Source: UBA1952 sp965246765
GTDB taxonomy: Bacteria; Bacteroidota; Bacteroidia; Chitinophagales; Chitinophagaceae
NCBI GenBank assembly: GCA_965246765.1
Contig: CBDFFJ010000005.1
Span: forward strand, 1,054,001 to 1,118,000
Length of the DNA stretch: 64,000 bases
Direction of reading: 5' to 3'
The translations under genes and the position numbers were made by a program. The stretch's first letter is position 1; every line of letters begins with the position of its first letter. Below, in pieces: positions 1 through 8,610 of the stretch. The notes under the pieces were generated by a model, which had not been told where the DNA came from, searched no databases, and saw nothing but the letters and a program-made list of their open reading frames with translations.

Positions 1-877
1 TCGTGTATCCTGTACCTGCGCCAATAAAAATGCCGTAATTAATACTCGCCGTGGTAACGGAACCTGCCGCAGTCAGATAGACTTTGTTGCCGGTGATAGT
101 CCAGCCGGAGTTGCCGGTATTGACGTTAATCGCGGCATAGGACGAGCCCGCGCTGAACACATCAGCAATGTTGTTTGAAGTAATGCTGTTGCCGCTATTG
201 TCAATCGCGCTGCCCGTTCCTAAGGAATAGATGCCATTAAGCGGCTGATTAGCCCCGGCCGGGCCAACATTATTATTGCTGATGGTATTGTTGTCATTAC
301 CTGTGATAATGCCGCCCGCGAAAGACACGACGCCGAGCGAGGTACTAGCCGAGCCGAGGATGGTGCAATACCGCACTGCATTGTTAGACGCATCGTTGAT
401 AAATCGGACAGCGCTTGGCGAGCCGGTCGCGGTATTTGAGATGGTCAGCTGCGATGTGGTGCCCGTGCCGCCCGGCCGGCCGTCAATGGTCACATATGTG
501 GCGCCGTTTAGGTCAATGGTTGCGGTGGTATTGGAGCTTACGATAGAAAGGGCGGTAGCGCCGGTAGCGGGGCGCACCGTAATAGTGCGTGTAGCTGTGA
601 CGCAGGTATTGACCGGGAAGGTGAGTGGAAAAGTCTCGCCCGAGCTGCTGTAAGTGGACTGCAGCTCCAGAATGACGCTGCCGCTAATGGTGCTGGTGGC
701 CGCTATGGCCGCCGTCAGGGATGTGTAGGTGCCGGTCGGGCCTACCGAAATGGTGCCGCTCGGGCCGGTACACTGTGCCTTGGCCTGCTGCAGGGCAGAA
801 AGGCCAAGCCCGCAGAAGAGGACAAGAATGCAGAAGACGGGTTTGATGAACAGGGCGCGGGTAACATTCCACCTCAT
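1..877 (-). CDS. Secreted beta-helix-like surface protein, N-terminal part (runs off the left edge)
   Basis: The minus-strand frame is open from an ATG at 877 to the window edge, giving about 292 residues. It starts with a charged N-terminus and a hydrophobic signal segment (FCILVLFCGLGLSA) ending near AQC. After that come Thr, Ser, Gly and Asn-rich short beta-strand-like repeats such as ATIDLNGATYVTIDG, VRFINDASNNAVRYCTI and NTISNNNVG. This pattern is typical of right-handed parallel beta-helix proteins exported by Bacteroidota, often with a C-terminal T9SS sorting domain; that end is not visible here. The role is unknown; adhesion or polysaccharide binding is only a guess. The frame is certain, the fold is inferred from composition. 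Confidence 0.75.
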   Translation of the reverse strand, partial: MRWNVTRALFIKPVFCILVLFCGLGLSALQQAKAQCTGPSGTISVGPTGTYTSLTAAIAATSTISGSVILELQSTYSSSGETFPLTFPVNTCVTATRTITVRPATGATALSIVSSNTTATIDLNGATYVTIDGRPGGTGTTSQLTISNTATGSPSAVRFINDASNNAVRYCTILGSASTSLGVVSFAGGIITGNDNNTISNNNVGPAGANQPLNGIYSLGTGSAIDNSGNSITSNNIADVFSAGSSYAAINVNTGNSGWTITGNKVYLTAAGSVTTASINYGIFIGAGTGYT

Positions 878-978
878 AATTTGAATATTATTTGAGGTGA
901 AAATATAGTTTACCGCGCCAAATTCATAATGCTTTGAGGATTTCCTTATTTTATGACAAATCCGGATGAGAAGTCCGT

Positions 979-2328
979 CTATTTCCCGATGCAGAACTTC
1001 CCGAATATGGCGCCCAGAATATCCCGGTCATGTACCACCTGCCCGGTTATCTCACCGATATAATGCAGCGCCTGCCTGATATCCAGCGCAATCAGGTCGC
1101 CGGGAATGTCGCCGTCCAGGCCGGCTTTTACGTCTGCTATCGCGGTGCCTATTTTTTGCAGCGCAGCCAGGTGGCGGGTGTTGCTGATGATCGTATCGCC
1201 CGGGCGAACCGTCTCCGAAACAATCATCTGCCGCAAACGCTCTTTCAGCGCAGCTACACCCGCTCCGGACTTCGCCGCTATGAAATGCACCTCCGGAAAG
1301 CGTTGCTGAAGCACAGATACATCGCTCACCAGATCAGTTTTATTGAAAACCAGTATGCTGTGCTCCCGCTCAGCGCCGAGCCTTTCACCCGACCAGGCCG
1401 CGCCGTCAGCCAGCTCAATTACGATGTCTGCCTGCTCCGCCTTCTTCCGGCTGCGCGCTATTCCTTGCTGCTCAATGGCATCTCTGGTCTCGGCCCGAAT
1501 GCCGGCTGTATCTATAAAGCGAAACAGGATGCCGTCAATATTCAGTGTCTCCTCAATCGTATCGCGCGTGGTACCGGCTATCTCGCTCACAATGGCCCGC
1601 TCCTCATTGAGCAGCGCATTGAGCAGCGTGCTCTTCCCCGCATTCGGCGCGCCTATGATGGCTACGCTCACACCGTTCTTCATCGCATTGCCCAGGCGGA
1701 AGGAATTGATTAGCCCGCCTGTTGATTCCCTGATTCGCTCCAGCAGGGCATAAAGCTGGCTGCGATCGGCGAACGCCACGTCTTCCTGCGAGAAGTCCAA
1801 CTCCAGCTCTATGAGCGCAGAGAAGGTGATCAGCTCTTCCCGCATGGCCCGCAGCTCTGAGCTGAAGCCGCCGCGTAGCTGGTGCATGGCCGTCTGCTGC
1901 GCTGCTTTGCTTTCCGCGGCTATCAGGTCGGCGACGGCCTCGGCCTGTGTCAGGTCCAGCTTTCCGTTCAGGAAGGCTCGGCTGGTAAATTCTCCCGCGC
2001 CTGCCGGCACTGCGCCGGCGTCTATGCACAGCTCCGTAACGCGCTGCAGCACATACGGCGAGCCATGGCAGCTTATCTCCACCACATCCTCGCCCGTGTA
2101 GGAATGCGGCGCGCGAAACAGCGATACCACTACCTCGTCCACAATTTCATCGCCCGACGCGATCCGCCCGAAGTGCAGCGTATTACCGGCCTGTTCTTTA
2201 AGCGCTTTCCCATTGAATAGCTGCCCCGCTATCTGAATCGCATCTGCCCCGCTCAGCCGGATGACGCCGATTGCCCCCGCGCCGGGTGGCGTGGACAACG
2301 CCACTATCGTACTCGTAGAAAACCTCAT
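979..2328 (-). CDS. mnmE: tRNA-modification GTPase MnmE (TrmE)
   Basis: MnmE works with MnmG to install the carboxymethylaminomethyl group on wobble U34 of certain tRNAs, using methylene-tetrahydrofolate, FAD and GTP. The 449-residue product has the N-terminal folate-binding domain opening with MRFSTSTIVALSTPPGAGAI, the P-loop GAPNAGKS at about 226-233, the switch TTRDTIEE, the G3 motif DTAGIR, the G4 motif NKTD and the diagnostic C-terminal FCIGK whose Cys is needed for modification. I chose the ATG at 2328 rather than an in-frame start 21 bases upstream because the family begins at this point. Length and motifs are complete. Confidence 0.97.
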   Translation of the reverse strand: MRFSTSTIVALSTPPGAGAIGVIRLSGADAIQIAGQLFNGKALKEQAGNTLHFGRIASGDEIVDEVVVSLFRAPHSYTGEDVVEISCHGSPYVLQRVTELCIDAGAVPAGAGEFTSRAFLNGKLDLTQAEAVADLIAAESKAAQQTAMHQLRGGFSSELRAMREELITFSALIELELDFSQEDVAFADRSQLYALLERIRESTGGLINSFRLGNAMKNGVSVAIIGAPNAGKSTLLNALLNEERAIVSEIAGTTRDTIEETLNIDGILFRFIDTAGIRAETRDAIEQQGIARSRKKAEQADIVIELADGAAWSGERLGAEREHSILVFNKTDLVSDVSVLQQRFPEVHFIAAKSGAGVAALKERLRQMIVSETVRPGDTIISNTRHLAALQKIGTAIADVKAGLDGDIPGDLIALDIRQALHYIGEITGQVVHDRDILGAIFGKFCIGK

Positions 2329-2360
2329 TGGCCGGCAAAGGTGCGCCATGCGGGGCCAAT

Positions 2361-2391
2361 AAAAAGGCCGCTCATTACGAGCGGCCTTTTT
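2361..2391 (-). terminator. Rho-independent terminator of the outer-membrane barrel gene
   Basis: A perfect 8-bp stem, GGCCGCTC and GAGCGGCC (2366-2373 and 2379-2386), with a 5-base loop is flanked by A5 on the left and T5 on the right, so it could work in both directions. It lies between the stop of the barrel gene and the start of mnmE on the minus strand. Confidence 0.85.
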
Positions 2392-2415
2392 AAAAACTTA
2401 TCTGAAACGATGAGC

Positions 2416-3267
2416 TTACTCGTCGTCATTCTTGCGCTTGCGACGACGGCCACCGTCACCATTGTCTTCCTTGCTGTCGCCTTCCGGAGCATCCATGCTG
2501 TGGGTGTCGTCCATTGGCTCGTGATGGCCGTGCATCTTGTGGCCACAGCCAAAGTACTTCTGAACGCCGATATTGACCTGCTGGCCGAAACTCACGTTGA
2601 AATCATTCGTCTTGGCAGTATGCTCAAAGCCTGCAGGCTGGCCCTGTGTGCTAAAGTCATACTTGCGGTACTCGTAGCCAATGCCGCCGATACCGAATGT
2701 GAGGGCTACGCTCTTGCAAACCATAACGCCTACAGCTGGTGTGTACATGGCGTCAACGCCCTTGTAGTTGTCATCCTTTACAAATGAATTGCTGCCTGTC
2801 GCGTTCGTAGAGCGCGTAGTGAAACGGCCGCGCAGGTAGTGCGCCTCAAGCTGGCCATACCAGAAGAAGTGCTCGCCGATCGGCATTGAATAACGAACGA
2901 ATGGACCAACGCCGTAGTTGAACGTGCGCGTCATATCCGTACCATAGCCGTTAGAGCCGAAGCTTACGTCCTTGCGGTCGTAAGTGGTCTTGGAGCCATT
3001 GTAGTTGAAGTCAACGCCGATGGTCAGGTTATCTGCCACGTTGAAGCCGATGCCCGGAGACACCGTCCAGTTCAGCATGCGGGGGCGGTCAATGGTAGTG
3101 CCGCTGGCGCTTGCGAAAGATGTGTTGTCAGAGCCGTGGGAGTTGGTGTAAGAGCCTACGCCGTACAGGAGGATGTTGCCTGCATTAAAGCAATCATTGC
3201 CGCCGTGTGCGAAAGCGCTGCCGGCTGCGAGACCGCCCGCCAGGAGTGTGAGGATGAGTTTCTTCAT
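2416..3267 (-). CDS. Outer-membrane beta-barrel protein with a charged C-terminal tail
   Basis: The product has 283 residues. It starts with a clear signal peptide (MKKLILTLLAGGLAAGSAFA) and continues with alternating amphipathic strands rich in Tyr, Phe and Gly (GIGFNVADNLTIGVDFNYNG, YGVGPFVRYSMPIG, FFWYGQLEAHYLRGRF), the pattern of small porin or OmpW/OmpA-barrel-like proteins with an odd hydrophilic tail of about 45 residues (GHKMHGHHEPMDD, then GGRRRKRKNDDE). A possible transmembrane barrel would span about residues 30-240. The start at 3267 fits the signal peptide and a good promoter 39 bases upstream. Function is unknown. The His-rich and Arg/Lys/Asp-rich tail is unusual for a barrel and might face the periplasm. 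Confidence 0.8.
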   Translation of the reverse strand: MKKLILTLLAGGLAAGSAFAHGGNDCFNAGNILLYGVGSYTNSHGSDNTSFASASGTTIDRPRMLNWTVSPGIGFNVADNLTIGVDFNYNGSKTTYDRKDVSFGSNGYGTDMTRTFNYGVGPFVRYSMPIGEHFFWYGQLEAHYLRGRFTTRSTNATGSNSFVKDDNYKGVDAMYTPAVGVMVCKSVALTFGIGGIGYEYRKYDFSTQGQPAGFEHTAKTNDFNVSFGQQVNIGVQKYFGCGHKMHGHHEPMDDTHSMDAPEGDSKEDNGDGGRRRKRKNDDE

Positions 3268-3305
3268 ACCGTGTAATGAGTGGTGTTTGGGGATTTTGAT
3301 GGCGA

Positions 3306-3336
3306 CAAATGTAACCGCGAATGCCTTTCTGTGCAA
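3306..3336 (-). promoter_or_regulatory. Bacteroidota-type promoter for the barrel gene
   Basis: On the minus strand TTG (3336-3334) is followed after exactly 20 bases by TACATTTG (3313-3306), a full match to the Bacteroidota vegetative -33/-7 consensus TTTG...TAnnTTTG. It predicts transcription starting about 30 bases before the ATG at 3267. Confidence 0.7.
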
Positions 3337-3362
3337 GCTTTCTAAAAAAACCTTCAAAAAAA

Positions 3363-3893
3363 TCACCCCGCGCCCCCGTCCCCTTTAAACCAGCCGCTAT
3401 ACATCACATAATTATTCGCAATCCGGTCCACCTCACCGCTCAGCAGCTCCGGCGATATATTTTTCACCTTCTTCGCCGGTACCCCAGCCCAGATACTGCC
3501 CGGCCCCACCTCCGTGCCCTCCAGCACCACCGCCCCCGCCGCTATGATGCTCCCAGAGCCTATCCGCGCCCCATCCATCACTATCGCCCCCATGCCTATC
3601 AGCACATTATCCTCCACCGTGCAGCCGTGTACAATAGCCCGGTGACCAATGCTCACATTATTCCCGATCACCGTCGCCGCCTTCTGATACGTGCAATGGA
3701 TGCACGCCCCGTCCTGCACATTCACCTTTGCGCCCATCCTGATGCTATTTACATCCCCCCTTACCACCGCCCCAAACCACACACTGCACTGCGGCCCCAT
3801 CGTCACATCCCCCACAATCGTCGCATTCTCCGCCACAAAACAATCCTCAGGAATCACCGGGCGCTTGCCCTGCACAGGTAGTATAATAGCCAT
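3363..3893 (-). CDS. Gamma-carbonic-anhydrase family hexapeptide-repeat protein (YrdA/PaaY-like)
   Basis: The 176-residue product is almost entirely left-handed beta-helix hexapeptide repeats (ENATIVGDVTMG, NSIRMGAKVNVQDG, IGNNVSIGHRAIVHG, LIGMGAIVMDGARIG, SIIAAGAVVLEGTEVG). The His residues of CIHCT and GHRAIVHG and the Arg of VVRGDVNSI match the zinc-binding and active-site positions of the gamma-CA family, so the metal site seems intact. Members act as carbonic anhydrases or as thioesterases of the PaaY type; the paa operon 32 kb away makes PaaY conceivable but not supported. The ATG at 3893 is chosen because MAIILPVQGK matches the family start; an upstream in-frame ATG adds only 11 atypical residues. 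Confidence 0.85.
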   Translation of the reverse strand: MAIILPVQGKRPVIPEDCFVAENATIVGDVTMGPQCSVWFGAVVRGDVNSIRMGAKVNVQDGACIHCTYQKAATVIGNNVSIGHRAIVHGCTVEDNVLIGMGAIVMDGARIGSGSIIAAGAVVLEGTEVGPGSIWAGVPAKKVKNISPELLSGEVDRIANNYVMYSGWFKGDGGAG

Positions 3894-3978
3894 AGTTATA
3901 AAGATGCGGAAGATTTCTTTGTTCACCAGCGTTCCCTTCGCTCCCAGTCAGCCGTTGCGTCGCACACTGAGGGGCCTT

Positions 3979-4345
3979 TCAGTCTGTTGAGCTTTTCCCC
4001 AATGCCCGCAATAGTACATCGCGCTCCACCCTCAGCTTATCCAGTTCAGCCTCCACACTGCCCGATGCCTCACTTGCATGCTCCGGCGGCGCCAACGCCG
4101 CGATGTCTGAAAAAAAATTGTAGTGCAGCGCATGGCCAATCTCCCACAAAATAGCAGACTGCATACTCGGCTGCTTCAGCAGAGCACGCGTAGTGCTGTC
4201 ATTTTCGACGAATGCGGCGCGCCAGCTCTGCAACGTTCACGCCCTTGCTGGCCAGGATGCGCAAAATGAGCTTGCCAATGTGCGGCGCAGGCGCTTCCTG
4301 CGGCTGCTGGTACCGTCTGCCGCCTAACGAGATTGGTGATCGCAT
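3979..4345 (-). pseudogene. Small helix-turn-helix DNA-binding protein, split by a frameshift
   Basis: Two minus-strand frames join into one familiar Bacteroidota protein. The first (4345-4199) reads PHIGKLILRILASKGVNVAELARRI, then stops; the second continues ENDSTTRALLKQPSMQSAILWEIGHALHYNFFSDIA and ends in a short coiled-coil tail (EAELDKLRVERDVLLRALG). Together they form a lambda-repressor-like HTH of the type 'IGKLI...LARRI...L..I...L.H.FF'. A single extra base near 4206-4213 explains the break. Either the gene has decayed or the base is an assembly error. The intact product would be about 121 residues and could act on the dyad array just upstream (4358-4588); that link is inference. Confidence 0.7.
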
Positions 4346-4357
4346 GGAGAATCAGCT

Positions 4358-4588
4358 TAGAATGACATAAAGCTCGCAAAATGCCTCCACAATAATGCAT
4401 CAGACAGCAAATAAGATGCCTCAGACAAGATAATAGCTGTCTGAGACTATTAAAAGGCTGTCTGAACCAGCATAATACATCCTTAAGACATAATAAAACC
4501 CCCATCAGACATCAATTAAATAGTCTCAGACAGGATAAATCATGTCTGAGACATACTCCACGTCTTTCCGAGCAAGATGCAGGCTGTA
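4358..4588. repeat. Degenerate 21-bp phased repeat array A (TCAGACA/TGTCTGA words)
   Basis: The spacer between the HTH gene and cyanophycinase contains about eleven units in strict 21-bp register. Clear unit starts are at 4400, 4421, 4442, 4463, 4484, 4505, 4526 and 4547; each opens with TCAGACA, TGAGAC or a close variant, has an A/T-rich middle and tends to close with TGTC, so neighbouring ends form the dyad TGTC-TGA. A 14-bp perfect inverted repeat joins 4437-4450 and 4520-4533. Units at 4358 and 4568 are weaker. The rest of the spacer up to 4808 shows no convincing gene. Confidence 0.8.
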
Positions 4589-4808
4589 TCCTACTCCAAT
4601 CAAAGTGACCGCCCAATCTTTGTAATTCCCGCAGGCAATCTTATGCTCGTATAACCCGGGCAGCGTGACCAAATAAGATTGCGCATCAAAAGATGCAGCG
4701 TAGCCGCTGGAAAAAAGAATCGTTATCGCCCCATTCCATGCGCATAAACGCCATGCAAGCCGGCGTGAGGCGCTAACTTCGTCCGTTCCATCAAATGCGA
4801 GGAGTATA

Positions 4809-5696
4809 GTGGCATATCCTAAAGGATTTTTGGTTTCGGTAGGCGGCGCAGAAGACAAGGGTACAGATCTGGAGCGCGGCATTATAGAGCGCAACCGCCT
4901 TAATTTTTTTGAGCTTGGCATCCTGCGCAAAGTGCTCAGCCTGGTGCAGAGCGAAGGCGAGCCGGTGGTAGAAGTCATCACCACCGCCTCCCAGATACCC
5001 GACGAGGTGGCGGTCAACTACCGCGACGCATTCTCCAAGCTCGGCTGCACGCAAATAGGCCACCTCCGCATCCGCAACCGCGAAGACGCCGCCAACCCCG
5101 ACTACCTGGAGCGCCTGGAGAAGTGCGATTGCATCATGCTCTCCGGCGGCAATCAGCTGCGGCTCTCCTCCATCTTCGGCGGCACCCGCTTTCTGGAGAT
5201 TCTCCGGCGGCGCTTTGAAGAAGAGCAGTTCGTGATAGCCGGCACCTCTGCAGGCGCCATGGCCATGAGCAATACCATGATCTATGAGGGCAATGCCGCC
5301 CTGGCGCACCTCAAGGGCGAGGTGAAGATCACCACCGGCCTCGGCCTGATGCAGGGCGTCATTATAGACACGCATTTTGACAAGCGCGGCCGCTTCAACC
5401 GCCTGGCGCAGGCCGTAGCCGCGCAGCCAGGCGCCATAGGCATAGGCCTCGGCGAGGACACCGGAATGATTGTGAGCGAAGGCCACCTGATGACGGTAAT
5501 AGGCGCGGGCTGCGTCACAGTTATTGACGGGAAGTTTATAGACTACAACAACATTGCAGACATCGCCTTCGGCCAGCCGATTGGCGTAGAAAACCTGATC
5601 GTCCACCTCATGAGCCAGGGCGATAGCTACAACGTAGAGACTCGGAAGTTTGAGGGGGTGGAAGTGGTGATTGAGGATGATCTGAACGAGGGGTAA
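4809..5696 (+). CDS. cphB: Cyanophycinase
   Basis: Cyanophycinase is a serine exopeptidase that cuts the storage polymer cyanophycin into beta-Asp-Arg dipeptides. The 295-residue product shows the peptidase S51 fold with the nucleophile elbow GTSAGAMAM, the loop LSGGNQLRL and the segments TGLGLMQGVIIDTHFDKRGRFNRL and GIGLGEDTGM typical of the family. The start is a GTG with GGAG four bases upstream (4801-4804); there is no better ATG. It lies 9 bases before lptB and 5.7 kb from cphA, whereas the two cyanophycin genes usually adjoin. A secreted or cytoplasmic location cannot be told from the N-terminus, which lacks a signal peptide, so it is probably cytoplasmic. Confidence 0.93.
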   Translation: MAYPKGFLVSVGGAEDKGTDLERGIIERNRLNFFELGILRKVLSLVQSEGEPVVEVITTASQIPDEVAVNYRDAFSKLGCTQIGHLRIRNREDAANPDYLERLEKCDCIMLSGGNQLRLSSIFGGTRFLEILRRRFEEEQFVIAGTSAGAMAMSNTMIYEGNAALAHLKGEVKITTGLGLMQGVIIDTHFDKRGRFNRLAQAVAAQPGAIGIGLGEDTGMIVSEGHLMTVIGAGCVTVIDGKFIDYNNIADIAFGQPIGVENLIVHLMSQGDSYNVETRKFEGVEVVIEDDLNEG

Positions 5697-5705
5697 CTTT
5701 AACCC

Positions 5706-6452
5706 GTGCGCATCCACACTGTCAATCTCGTAAAGCGCTACCGCAAACGCACGGTGGTAAACCACGTATCCTTTGAGGTTTCGCAGGGAGAAATCGTAGG
5801 ACTGCTTGGCCCTAATGGCGCCGGGAAGACGACTTCCTTCTACCAAGTAGTAGGCCTTGTGAAGCCTGACGAAGGGGACGTATTTCTGGATGACCTCAAC
5901 ATCACGAAGCTGCCCATGTACAAGCGGGCGCGTATGGGCATTGGCTATCTGCCGCAAGAGGCGAGTATCTTCCGCAAGCTGAGTGTTGAAGACAACATTC
6001 TTGCCGTGCTGGAGCTTACGAAGCTGACCAAAGGTGAGCAGATAGCCCGCCGTGATGCGCTGCTGGATGAGTTTCGCCTGACGCACGTGCGCAAAAGCCC
6101 CGGCGACGTGCTGAGCGGCGGTGAGCGGCGGCGCACGGAGATAGCCCGCGCGCTGGCGGTAGATCCGAAATTCATCCTGCTGGACGAGCCCTTTGCTGGC
6201 ATTGACCCGATAGCCGTTGAGGACATCCAGACGATAGTATCCAGGCTGAAGTTCAAGAACATCGGCATCCTCATCACCGACCACAATGTGCAGGAAACGC
6301 TCTCCATCACCGACCGGGCGTACCTGCTTTTTGAAGGCAAAATCCTGAAGGCCGGTACGGCTGAGGAGCTTGCGGCGGATGAGCAGGTGCGGAAGGTATA
6401 TCTCGGCCAGAACTTTGAGCTGAAGCGGAAGAATCACCTGCTGGAGCGGTAG
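5706..6452 (+). CDS. lptB: LPS-export ABC transporter ATPase LptB
   Basis: LptB powers LptFG, which extracts lipopolysaccharide from the inner membrane for transport to the outer membrane. The 248-residue protein has Walker A GPNGAGKTT at 35-43, Q-loop YLPQEASIFRKL, signature LSGGERRR, Walker B FILLDEPFAGIDP and the switch His in ITDHNV, with the LptB-type C-terminus (AEELAADEQVRKVYLGQNF). Translation begins at a GTG 9 bases after the cyanophycinase stop, so the two genes probably share a transcript. Confidence 0.95.
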   Translation: MRIHTVNLVKRYRKRTVVNHVSFEVSQGEIVGLLGPNGAGKTTSFYQVVGLVKPDEGDVFLDDLNITKLPMYKRARMGIGYLPQEASIFRKLSVEDNILAVLELTKLTKGEQIARRDALLDEFRLTHVRKSPGDVLSGGERRRTEIARALAVDPKFILLDEPFAGIDPIAVEDIQTIVSRLKFKNIGILITDHNVQETLSITDRAYLLFEGKILKAGTAEELAADEQVRKVYLGQNFELKRKNHLLER

Positions 6453-6491
6453 GCATTTTTATCAACGCCGCAACAGGCTGGCGCGGGTTTA

Positions 6492-6508
6492 TTCACGAAA
6501 TTCGTGAA
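6492..6508. promoter_or_regulatory. 17-bp dyad upstream of uvrB
   Basis: TTCACGAA, one A, then TTCGTGAA form a perfect 8+1+8 palindrome that ends 12 bases before the uvrB ATG. Its position and symmetry suit a repressor operator, and uvrB is SOS-controlled in many bacteria, but I cannot assign the regulator. Confidence 0.4.
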
Positions 6509-6520
6509 CACGATTTTTCT

Positions 6521-8554
6521 ATGCAGTTTGATATTGAGCGCCCTTACTTACCGGCGGGCGACCAGCCTACGGCCATTACAGAGCTGGTAAGAGGCCTCCG
6601 CGAAGGAGAGCCGCACCAGACCCTCCTGGGCGTTACCGGCTCGGGCAAGACATTTACGATGGCCAATGTGATACAGGAGGTGCAGAAACCTACCCTTGTA
6701 CTCACGCACAACAAAACCCTTGTTGCGCAACTCTACGGTGAGTTCCGGCAGTTCTTCCCGCGAAATGCGGTGGAGTACTTTGTCAGCTACTACGATTATT
6801 ACCAGCCCGAAGCCTACATCCCTACCAGCGATACCTACATTGAGAAAGACCTTTCCATCAACGAAGAATTGGAGAAGCTGCGGCTGCGCGCCACATCCTC
6901 ACTGCTGAGCGGCCGGCGGGATATAATTGTGGTGGCGAGTGTAAGCTGCATCTACGGCATGGGCAATCCGACGGAGTATGCCAACGGCATTATCCGCCTT
7001 AAAAAAGGAGAGAGCGTGGGACGAAATGCCTTTCTGCACAACCTGGTCAATGCCCTTTATAGTCGCTCACAAGGAGAGTTTGGCCGGGGCACGTTCCGTG
7101 TGAAAGGCGATACTGTGGACATCAACCTGCCTTACGTGGACTACGGCTACCGCATCACCTTCTTCGGCGACGAAATTGACGAGATAGAGACGTTAGAGAT
7201 AGAGACAAACAAGCGGATCGGGATGGTGCAGGATGCGGCCATCTTTCCGGCCAGCCTCTATATGGCGCCGAAGGGCCAGATGGGCCAGATCATCCGCGAC
7301 ATCCAGGATGAGCTTCACGGCCAGACGGAGTATTTCAAAAGCATCGGCAAGCCGCTGGAGGCGCAGCGCATTAAGGAGCGTGTGAACTATGATCTGGAGA
7401 TGATCCAGGAGCTGGGCTTCTGCTCCGGCATTGAAAACTATTCCCGCTTTTTTGACCGTCGCAAGCCCGGCGTTCGCTCCTTCTGCCTTCTTGACTACTT
7501 TCCGGACGACTTTCTGCTGGTAGTGGACGAGAGTCACGTCACCATCCCGCAGATCTCCGGCATGTACGGTGGCGATCGTTCGCGAAAGCTCAACCTGGTT
7601 GACTTCGGCTTCCGCCTGCCCAGCGCGCTGGATAACAGGCCCCTCAACTTTCACGAATTTGAACGGCTCACGCACCAGGTGGTCTATGTGAGCGCCACGC
7701 CTGCGGAGTATGAGCTGAAGCAAAGCGAGGGTATTGTAGTAGAGCAGATAGCAAGGCCAACCGGCCTCTTGGATCCGCCGATAGAGGTGCGTCCATCCAT
7801 CAATCAGATAGACGACCTGCTGGATGAGATAGATAAGCGCGTAAAGAAAGGCGACCGCGTGCTGTGCACCACGCTCACCAAGCGCATGGCCGAAGAGCTG
7901 GATAAGTACCTGGCCCGCATCAACATCCGCAGCCGCTACATCCACTCAGAGGTAGATACGCTGGAGCGTGTGGAAATTCTGCGCGACCTCCGGCTCGGTA
8001 ACATAGATGTGCTGGTGGGCGTAAACCTGCTGCGGGAAGGCCTTGACCTTCCGGAGGTATCGCTCATGGCCATTCTGGACGCTGATAAGGAAGGCTTCCT
8101 GCGCAATGAGCGCTCGCTTACGCAAATGGCCGGCCGCGCCGCGCGAAATGTGGATGGTCTGGTGATATTCTATGCCGACCGCATCACCGAGTCCATGCAG
8201 CGGACCATAGATGAGTGCGACCGCCGCCGGGCCAAGCAGATTGCATACAACGCGGAGCATGGCATCATCCCGACTACGGTTCGCAAGGACGTAGCGCAGA
8301 TTATGGGGCAGACCTCTGTGCTGGACATTAAGGGCTACGACAACAAAAGCAAGTATGCCGTACCGGATGAAGGCGCCGTTGCGCTTGCAGCTGAAGACGT
8401 CGTAGAATACAAAGGCATTGCGCAGCTGGATAAACTGATCGCATCCACGAAAAAAGCGATGGAAAAGGCGGCTAAAGACCTGGACTTTATGGAAGCAGCC
8501 CGGCTGCGCGATAAAATGCTGGCCTTGCAAAAGGAACGTGTGGATATGAAGTAG
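6521..8554 (+). CDS. uvrB: Excinuclease ABC subunit B
   Basis: UvrB is the damage-verifying helicase of nucleotide excision repair; it takes over the lesion from UvrA and recruits UvrC. The 677-residue product is full length: Walker A GVTGSGKT at 37-44, the beta-hairpin YYDYYQPEAYIPTSDTYIEKD split by normal spacing, the DEAD-like motif VVDESHVT, motif V/VI GVNLLREGLDLPE and QMAGRAARN, and the C-terminal UVR motif (AAKDLDFMEAARLRDKM) that binds UvrC. It follows lptB by 68 bases, a gap that contains the operator-like dyad at 6492-6508. Confidence 0.98.
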   Translation: MQFDIERPYLPAGDQPTAITELVRGLREGEPHQTLLGVTGSGKTFTMANVIQEVQKPTLVLTHNKTLVAQLYGEFRQFFPRNAVEYFVSYYDYYQPEAYIPTSDTYIEKDLSINEELEKLRLRATSSLLSGRRDIIVVASVSCIYGMGNPTEYANGIIRLKKGESVGRNAFLHNLVNALYSRSQGEFGRGTFRVKGDTVDINLPYVDYGYRITFFGDEIDEIETLEIETNKRIGMVQDAAIFPASLYMAPKGQMGQIIRDIQDELHGQTEYFKSIGKPLEAQRIKERVNYDLEMIQELGFCSGIENYSRFFDRRKPGVRSFCLLDYFPDDFLLVVDESHVTIPQISGMYGGDRSRKLNLVDFGFRLPSALDNRPLNFHEFERLTHQVVYVSATPAEYELKQSEGIVVEQIARPTGLLDPPIEVRPSINQIDDLLDEIDKRVKKGDRVLCTTLTKRMAEELDKYLARINIRSRYIHSEVDTLERVEILRDLRLGNIDVLVGVNLLREGLDLPEVSLMAILDADKEGFLRNERSLTQMAGRAARNVDGLVIFYADRITESMQRTIDECDRRRAKQIAYNAEHGIIPTTVRKDVAQIMGQTSVLDIKGYDNKSKYAVPDEGAVALAAEDVVEYKGIAQLDKLIASTKKAMEKAAKDLDFMEAARLRDKMLALQKERVDMK

Positions 8555-8610
8555 CGGCTTCCCGCAGCGCCTGGCATCATTCTAAAACGATTGGGAAAAC
8601 ACGAGCTTTT

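Noticed and set aside
684..872. 62-residue minus ORF at the left edge
   Set aside because: Shadow of the real frame that begins at 877 and has a proper signal peptide.
4526..4790. Minus-strand ORF ending in YSLHLARKDVEYVSDMIYPV, between array A and cyanophycinase
   Set aside because: Protein-like to the eye, but there is no start codon before the overlap with cyanophycinase, its 3' end lies in the 21-bp array and codon use is unlike the neighbours.
4791..6437. 548-residue antisense ORF across cyanophycinase and lptB
   Set aside because: It is the complement of two well-supported genes and resembles no protein.
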